Source: Bacteroidales bacterium (lineage in GTDB: Bacteria > Bacteroidota > Bacteroidia > Bacteroidales > ML635J-15). From it: 33,619 bases of DNA. The stretch covers positions 1 through 33,619 of the forward strand of contig JAFZLK010000018.1 of NCBI GenBank assembly GCA_017551515.1. The letters are read 5' to 3'. Every line of letters starts with the position of its first letter. The first letter of the stretch is position 1. Positions 30,601 to 33,619 of the stretch are shown here, in pieces. The notes under the pieces were generated by a model. The model made no database searches, was not told the DNA's origin, and worked only from the letters and a program-made list of their open reading frames with translations. The translations under genes were made by a program, and so were the position numbers.

Positions 30601-33069
30601 TTTAAATATAAGAATGGTGTTGGCGGTGGTGGTGGCGGCTACTATGGCGGTAAAATAAACGCAACTGATGATAGTGGTCGCCAAAACTCAGGTGGTGGTG
30701 GTTCTGGCTACTTGAATTCTTCAAAATTGACAGATACACAGACCATCGACGGCGAACACGAAATGCCAAACCCAATGGGCGGCTATATGGTCGGAAAGAA
30801 AGGCGACGGCTATGTGAAGATAACCTTGTACGGAACTCAGGTATGCAAGTCGGCACAGCGAACTGTTGAAGTCGCAGTCAACAAGCCAAGCTTGACAATG
30901 GGAAGCATTTCGAGTGAAACAGTATGTGCAGGAACTCCATTTACAGCGCTTGATATAACTCCATCTTCTAACAATGGTAGTCTTACTTACACATGGCAAA
31001 AAGACAGTGGGGATCCATATATTGGCACATCAACAATTTCGACTCCTACAGCAGGTGTATATAATGTTACTGTAACGTCTAATATCAATGCTTGTGAGGT
31101 AACGGCAACAGCAAGTGCAACTTTGACGCTTAACACTCCAAGCGTAGGTACACTTTCATTCACAGAAAATAAAACCGTATGTCCAGGTTCGGAAGTAACA
31201 TTGAAAGTTACATCAGAAACATCTCCAACTGGAACATTGGAATACAGGTGGTATAAGGATAATGTTGAAATGGGAGGAGAAACAGACAATCATATCTCTA
31301 CAAGAGAAGCTGGCACATATAAGGTAAGTGTTATGGTGACGAATACTATAGGAACCGTTACTTGTCCAGCAAGTCAGGTACATGATAACATTGAAGTTTC
31401 GTACTTAACGCCTTCTGATCCCGATATTACAGCTATGAATATTGGCGGTTCCATTCCTTCTGGATCCGTACTTTGGACTGGACAAGGCACAAACTGGAAT
31501 GATGATTACAACTGGATGTCTTACGATGGTAGTACATATACGCTCACGGCTACACCAAATGGTAGCAATGCTTTAATCGGTAAATATAGTACTTGTGTAA
31601 CAGGATCACCAACACTTAATGTTAATACTACTGCAAATGTCAATAATTTGACAATTGCAAGTGGAACAACCCTGAAAGTTCCTGCTAATAAGATACTTAA
31701 TATTGCTGGAAATCTCAATAATGTTGGAACATTGTCGGCATATAATGCATTAGACGATACTGGTGGTACTGTTGTTTTCAATGGAAATTCAAATCAGACG
31801 ATTAGCAATGCGGTAACATTCATGGATGTAGAATTTGCCCAGACAGGCGTAGGCGTTGATACAATCAAAGCAGCCGATGAAATTACGGTAAATGGAACTG
31901 CAACCTTCACAAAGGGTATTGTTAAAGCTAATATGTTGTTTGATTCTGGTGCTTCATCGGCAGATGCAAGCATGAACAGTTATGTTGATGGTACAGTAAC
32001 CAAGAATGGCGATGGCAACAGTTTCACATTCCCGACCGGTTCCGATGGCGTGCTTGGTACCATCACAGCTACAATACGAAGTGGTCAAAACGCCGTAGCG
32101 AAGTTCCATCACAAGACAGGCGGATTCTCTCAGGAAGACGGTTATCCGCGCTGGTGGAATGTTGCCGATATGTGTGATCAAGGTAGCGCAAGGTTCTACC
32201 ATATAAGCAACTATGAGTACTGGGACTTCAATACTTCTGAAGCGCTTACGGGTGTAACATTCATCTCAAAGGCTTCAAGTGCTGCTGCACATTTCGGTGA
32301 TCCTGCCACATTACCAGAACCTGACCAATTTGATAGTGGAGCAATGCAAGTCGCTGTATATAACGGACGTTGTTGGGAAAATAGTGGTGGAAGTCTTAGT
32401 ATTCAAGACGAAAAATGCACTATTGTTATTTCTGGTGTTGGAACATCAAGATCTCCTGTACGTAGCGGAGCTCTCATTACATCGTTTGGTTCAAAGGATC
32501 CCGCTATAGTCCTTCCAATAGAACTTCTTTCCTTCACCGCAACCTGCAACGGCAGATATGCAGAACTCGAGTGGACAACTGCTTCGGAGCGCAATAACGA
32601 CTACTTCGTCATTGAGCGTTCGGATGATGCTCTCAACTTCATTGAAGTCGGACGTGTGGCAGGAGCAGGAAACAGCATTGAGCAGTTGGATTACACATAC
32701 AATGATTATGGCATCCACGGTGGCGACAACTACTACCGTCTCGTTCAGGTTGACTACGATGGTACACGCACAGCATCGGAAATCGTAGTTGCAAACTGTG
32801 CAGATGTTGTTGTTGAGGATCCAGAGGTTATGGCATACCCGAACCCCTTCAATGGCGAGCTTACCATTATCTTGGATAACTTTGACAATCGTCCTGCAAC
32901 CATTGAGGTTTACGACATGCTTGGCAAGTTGGTATTTGTTGAGAAGGCAGTATCACCGCAGAACAGCTATGAGACAGTCTTGAATCTTAGCAATCTGCCA
33001 ACTGGAGCATACAATGTAAGGGTTAGCACATCCGACTTTGTAATAAACAAACAGGTTGTAAAGAACTAA
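21610..33069 (+). CDS. Giant T9SS-exported adhesin-like protein
   Basis: A 3819-residue protein. The start at 21610 is chosen because it alone places a Sec signal peptide first (hydrophobic core 22-34, cleavage after AWG, residue 36). In order: a beta domain (37-217), an InlB-type repeat (about 218-302), Ig-like (308-382), glycine-rich domain 1 (397-677), Ig-like/Big_2 (698-877), and a run of fibronectin type III domains (from about 878 to 2327). These are mixed with anchor-J/MAM-like domains (about 1240-1398, 1491-1667, 2125-2280) and two DxxGDxWNG-like domains (1755-1870, 1966-2092). Then an NBR1-like domain (2328-2456), another anchor-J (2487-2644), glycine-rich domain 2 (2782-3076), Ig-like (3077-3264), a WTGQGTNWND.. 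beta region (about 3285-3630), and the T9SS type A sorting domain (about 3736-3819, AYPNPFNGELTI). Predicted to be surface-attached. Confidence 0.93.
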   Translation: MKRFLPNSSGKSQFVNLKSKIVTLLLLLFFTSLAWGQSKTLTVCDGSETNNYVPIYGLYVDTNNQNSEFIIPAETEGTTGELESGTMSDMEGGTITQLAFYITNSPESWGNPTVQVYMGEVDGTTLSSLNGPTNFTTVWTGTLSNENATMEITLSTPYTYEGGNLLIGMYVQSKSSTYKTTTFTGIKPDYSSSSRYNSGSGTGTAQQFLPKTTFTYTPGGATLSWSNPSGGTISVLRNGSALSSGSRVAEGATLDITAAPNSGYLFSGWTVSGTGSSVSNVNSENTTLTMGSGNTTLSASFIAAPPAPTITQSSTNFCTSDVTLTANIGGASVPAGFSFHWYSDAGCTNEISGAFGTNCNQITIAPSADYTNIYCRLEKRTNISTTQVRDNFTVGSVNSYTIPEGTTSLFMQVWGAQGGYRSESKYGGKGGYSEGTWDSPTPGSTLYVVVGGEGNSGSVSNSIYAGGYNGGGYRYGYPGGGGATHIATATGLLKDLSSNTGAVLIVAGGGGSDGGSDRYGYWGGGENGGSGTGSSTETQFGGNHYSYANDYNRCAQGGTQNAAGGGNTITTQATTDLNSNNTNYYGGFGFGGGGVYLSNGYGGAGGGGWYGGSGTVPDGSGDDDRGGGGGSGHVNTDMLSDGSLVAGNESMPTHDGTGTMTGNTGDGFARITATIEYVQVTSCSAGSLAVRCSSCNPANITLSNSSTVNLYVGQSVSPTRTATSSNSSGAISYSSDNSAVSVNSSTGYVTALRGGTATVSATVAQYGTYCSNSASYTVNVQWPTISLNQSSTPLCGEEVTISASISPDVNLANQYEFAWYTTDDFANEHRIDPSLTYGNNGRNLTYTASSGTEIYCRLERTINSELFYSGDASLEINCFECSDPTDLAQSSYSTNSAVLEWVETGDADEWVLQYSTDPDFLSDIHSVEVSGSPTTTLSGLTPEIIYYCRVKSLCIDDEETGWSDVCEATPTICKLVTGSGETTNTYLPSYSYYKYALSQQIYTSVEVGEAGQIKGISLYCALNGSRNFDIYLKHTNKDTFESTTDWISVDQDENPVFSGDVTFTAGTWTKIDFQIPFDYDGTSNLVVIMDDNSGVWGSSPYLNYKVYSATNMALYVYSDGTNYSVTSPSYTGTRPSVKNQIKFCVGPTVTCHNPRSITSNVTQDNLTGVISATITWTGGDSAESEYSIDGGSTWTYINGRQVTLSDLNANTEYTVMVRTYCSSSDKSEYISTVFRTPCGYQVVPYTENFEGVPTGNSGVYEVPSCWDKNVSNGNYPYVAYNTAGNAHSGSKYLYMYPASGADNIVTLPTMIDPINTLQISFWAKSGTDQKEIQLGYVKNGTFTGLAGDKYNFTLTTTYQQFFAYLDDVPADADNIAIRAYYQSASYYVYLDDIEVSLMPTCFTPTDVTASNINTTSATISWTAGRNETAWNLRYRRVGAGSWSYVNNISDVSSCDLSGLTEATHYEVQVRSDCGGDDHSDWASISFTTPYTIPFVENFPTTTIPADWSRYTGLLANVMNGTANLTVTTSGWTGTTSYAFNSSPHFYVYISGTINYWLVTPLVHMESNVELSFDYALRNSSGNAPNTPGSDDKFVVLVSTDNGANWTILRQYINTGDYLYSSLATPGKATISLGSYAGQNVLVAFYGESTSGSEYNYMNIDNVKMAQPCDAPSDLQVSNVTSRSATISWLPGDGSAWQYSYNHSSWYDINSNAITTSGIRKSYNLSLNAGESYTVYLRTNCTIEQSDYVSVSFNTDFCDEGDKCTLSYVLADQNSDGWDGNAYIAVVDHETSRELVQWTIPTDGNNTASARGSYSVCDYRYVDFVWHKGSYDRECSFYIYNADGVLILSASTNVANNYTDNQVLLSYQMNCPSCLRPTNLSVSKVTNSSARLTWAPGGSEEHWRYSIDGTNWITFADGDITVSGSNRMATISGLSAGETYTVYLQAVCGGEDYSASSIVEFSTLTCLPYETCDISYTLTDSYGDTWNGNAIQIVDVGTDKVLTTLTNDYDACSALSRCGESYTQEGSFSVCEDSPIKFVWVEGGYANEVSYEFSDASGVFYSVATSGASSFADGDELEISDGVYEYTVVCPNCRRPVNLEASNITDNSATIGWVRDADSYNVNYGMVYNFDDGTPQGWTTIDDGDPFGYGWGVASARNASIVGRNSSDCMVSQSNDDNYGSITPDNYLVSPRITFGDGASISFYAKGLDSYNSEEHFEVVFSTTGNSGFTSVSGTLEATYDWALYTVDLSAYSGQQGYVAIHHFDCNGLYWLAVDDIAITEKVSVTTNPYTLTGLTPSTGYMVSVQLACEEDEYSTWSDAEEFTTSAPPYAAQWVSAEMNTSDWCSGDTRDVTLRIKNTGPTTWKKTSTGGDNTSTPTDHDVIAVSYKWEGDLDYSTTYAEFTSDVVSGQIGTINLSVNKPTRAGLNRLLFNIKRMNIGWFSDFNYAVEKVVTINAPIPSLALGNTDDLASCLTGSKQIKIIATQQSGSFFEEFETGMTNWTTSYSVSSNYRWLQREGTELGSHTSAYSGSYNAAAAYNGNVASYAYMQLNKDLSSYTDKVMSFWYKNPYGSTYSNYDYLFVETSTNGSSWTQLASYTDYHNSWTHVTNLAIPDNVKFIRFSAYIRGANFGRGVAIDDVSITYTDNSSSAFTWIPSSGSTAGSVDPYHGNIYVVTPSALHNTYTASAGGCSSSITVDVMPALDNAPTVSVTDYLTGSTTVDCGAQAVLTASNAADASAFYNWYNGDGLLQSNLAGVYTTVEALDNDTTFFVDASFNGLFNTIVYDAAGSYLLTIPEGVTSVLIEAWGAQGGGSHEDGTLYPDRGGRGGYSKGTYTVSGTGNEALYICVGGRGTNGVETESSSGNVDNAEGGLNGGGNGARDDEDTGDGQESGGGGGGATHVAIGLPTMNQSGEQYPNSNRKYELQYYYNNQSDILLVAGGGGGSSCQAPGGAGGGTAGCHAYAGVDPNAWTTTSGGGIGGSASNNSGTFGKGENAGTSFKYKNGVGGGGGGYYGGKINATDDSGRQNSGGGGSGYLNSSKLTDTQTIDGEHEMPNPMGGYMVGKKGDGYVKITLYGTQVCKSAQRTVEVAVNKPSLTMGSISSETVCAGTPFTALDITPSSNNGSLTYTWQKDSGDPYIGTSTISTPTAGVYNVTVTSNINACEVTATASATLTLNTPSVGTLSFTENKTVCPGSEVTLKVTSETSPTGTLEYRWYKDNVEMGGETDNHISTREAGTYKVSVMVTNTIGTVTCPASQVHDNIEVSYLTPSDPDITAMNIGGSIPSGSVLWTGQGTNWNDDYNWMSYDGSTYTLTATPNGSNALIGKYSTCVTGSPTLNVNTTANVNNLTIASGTTLKVPANKILNIAGNLNNVGTLSAYNALDDTGGTVVFNGNSNQTISNAVTFMDVEFAQTGVGVDTIKAADEITVNGTATFTKGIVKANMLFDSGASSADASMNSYVDGTVTKNGDGNSFTFPTGSDGVLGTITATIRSGQNAVAKFHHKTGGFSQEDGYPRWWNVADMCDQGSARFYHISNYEYWDFNTSEALTGVTFISKASSAAAHFGDPATLPEPDQFDSGAMQVAVYNGRCWENSGGSLSIQDEKCTIVISGVGTSRSPVRSGALITSFGSKDPAIVLPIELLSFTATCNGRYAELEWTTASERNNDYFVIERSDDALNFIEVGRVAGAGNSIEQLDYTYNDYGIHGGDNYYRLVQVDYDGTRTASEIVVANCADVVVEDPEVMAYPNPFNGELTIILDNFDNRPATIEVYDMLGKLVFVEKAVSPQNSYETVLNLSNLPTGAYNVRVSTSDFVINKQVVKN

Positions 33070-33084
33070 CAATTGACAATTGAT

Positions 33085-33128
33085 AATAAAATGGAGCCTC
33101 GCATAGCATTGCGGTGCTCCGTTTTATT
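33085..33128 (+). terminator. Terminator of the giant gene
   Basis: AATAAAATGGAGC (33085-33097) pairs with GCTCCGTTTTATT (33116-33128) with one G-T wobble, and the inner CGCA/TGCG extends the stem. T-rich 3' arm, 15 bp after the stop; the A-rich 5' arm makes it potentially bidirectional. Confidence 0.8.
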
Positions 33129-33175
33129 AAATCATTGAATTTAAATCTTAAATTTTTGTCATATACAATGTGGGT

Positions 33176-33193
33176 GTCGTTGCGCGCAACGGC
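33176..33193. repeat. GTCGTTGC palindrome, copy 3
   Basis: GTCGTTGC-GC-GCAACGGC, preceded by GGGT and followed by ATTAG, a near match to the two copies at 17357 and 17541. Confidence 0.65.
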
Positions 33194-33219
33194 ATTAGAA
33201 GATAACCATTGTACAACTA

Positions 33220-33404
33220 CACATAAACTTATAAACTTAGAAACGCCGCAGGCATAGAACGGCGTAGCCCTCAACGAAGTTAAACTTAGAAACGGGCAAA
33301 GCCCATAGAAACACAGAAACTTAGAACCCAGAACGCCTTAGCCATAGTAACCGCATAGCGACCAGCGTTGCATGTTCAGTTTTTTATAAGCGGATTCTAT
33401 CCGC
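33220..33404 (+). repeat. Mini-hairpin array at the right end
   Basis: AGAAAC-type array with GCCGCAGGC (33245-33253), GGCGTAGCC (33261-33269) followed by CTCAACGAAGTTAAAC, and GGGCAAAGCCC (33294-33304). Degenerate units lie near 33335-33360, and GCGGAT-TCT-ATCCGC is at 33390-33404. The remainder to 33485 is AT-rich with ATCATCGAATCATAG repeats; no gene. Confidence 0.85.
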
Positions 33405-33485
33405 CTCACCACTATCAACATCCGTACCTTTATCTGCCTTTAATTGAATCGTTTAAATCATCGAATCATAGAATATTCAAATTTT

Positions 33486-33562
33486 GGCTTAATGCTCAAA
33501 AAGAGACCTAAAATCCTTGTAAGTTATTGATTTTTATTTGTATTATGGCGGTCAAAAGTTTC
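33486..33562. repeat. Right copy of 77-bp terminal inverted repeat
   Basis: Exact reverse complement of bases 1-77. It is followed by 57 more bases to the end of the window, which probably belong to the same repeat. A 17-codon frame starting at 33545 within it is too short to interpret. Confidence 0.9.
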
Positions 33563-33619
33563 ATGGCAAAAAAAATGCTTTCATTGCGGGTCAAATAAGA
33601 CAATAAAGAAGGGACAGGA

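Noticed and set aside
33545..33598. 17-codon frame in the right-end repeat
   Set aside because: Too short and in a repeat; may be the edge of a larger element but cannot be interpreted here.

Overview
The window looks like a chromosomal contig from a member of the Bacteroidota, most likely order Bacteroidales. Three things point there. The giant secreted protein ends in a type IX secretion (T9SS) C-terminal sorting domain. Genes are preceded by Bacteroidota-type promoters (-7 box TAnnTTTG, sometimes with a -33 TTG/TTTG 19-20 bp upstream). The order DUF3098 - uppP - truB - queA is typical of the phylum. No rRNA, tRNA, CRISPR array or complete insertion sequence was seen. Both ends carry the same 77-bp sequence in inverted orientation, so the contig probably stops in a dispersed repeat.

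Layout. 0.5-3.7 kb (minus): a four-gene operon, LemA - methyltransferase - two paralogous lipoproteins. 3.8-5.5 kb: a DUF234-type AAA ATPase flanked by perfect 60-bp direct repeats, a possible cassette. 5.6-8.6 kb (minus): a phospho-sugar mutase and a DUF4143-type ATPase, each with its own promoter. 8.9-12.2 kb (plus): housekeeping genes DUF3098, uppP, truB and queA. 12.3-14.1 kb: an OsmC-like protein, an FlK-type hotdog thioesterase and a PrsW protease. 14.1-16.1 kb (minus): two small lipoproteins and a family 2 glycosyltransferase with overlapping ends. 16.3-17.2 kb: the C-terminal half of a split transketolase without its N-terminal partner beside it. 17.3-20.9 kb: an accessory islet with two Rpn-family PD-(D/E)XK nucleases, a separate gene copying the tail of the first Rpn, and a PIN-domain toxin-antitoxin pair. 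21.6-33.1 kb: one 3819-residue T9SS-exported, adhesin-like protein.

The most striking feature outside genes is a family of intergenic arrays built from A-rich spacers (AGAAACTTAGAAAC-like) alternating with tiny palindromes such as GGCGAAGCC, GGCGTAGCC, GCCGCAGGC, GTGCGAAGCAC and GGGCTTTAGCCC. Many contain the GCGNAGC heptamer, known to form unusually stable DNA mini-hairpins with GNA triloops. Stem sequences change while pairing is kept. A second repeat type (ATCGTAAAT-rich) lies between genes and also forms, in frame, the signal-peptide n-region of the giant protein.

The best candidates for something undescribed are (1) the Rpn nuclease followed after 6 bp by a free-standing copy of its own C-terminal tail, a layout suggesting a toxin with a duplicated tail-derived antitoxin; (2) the mini-hairpin arrays; (3) the repeat-flanked ATPase cassette; and (4) the conversion of an intergenic repeat into signal-peptide coding sequence. 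All functional readings come from sequence inspection only; no database search was run.
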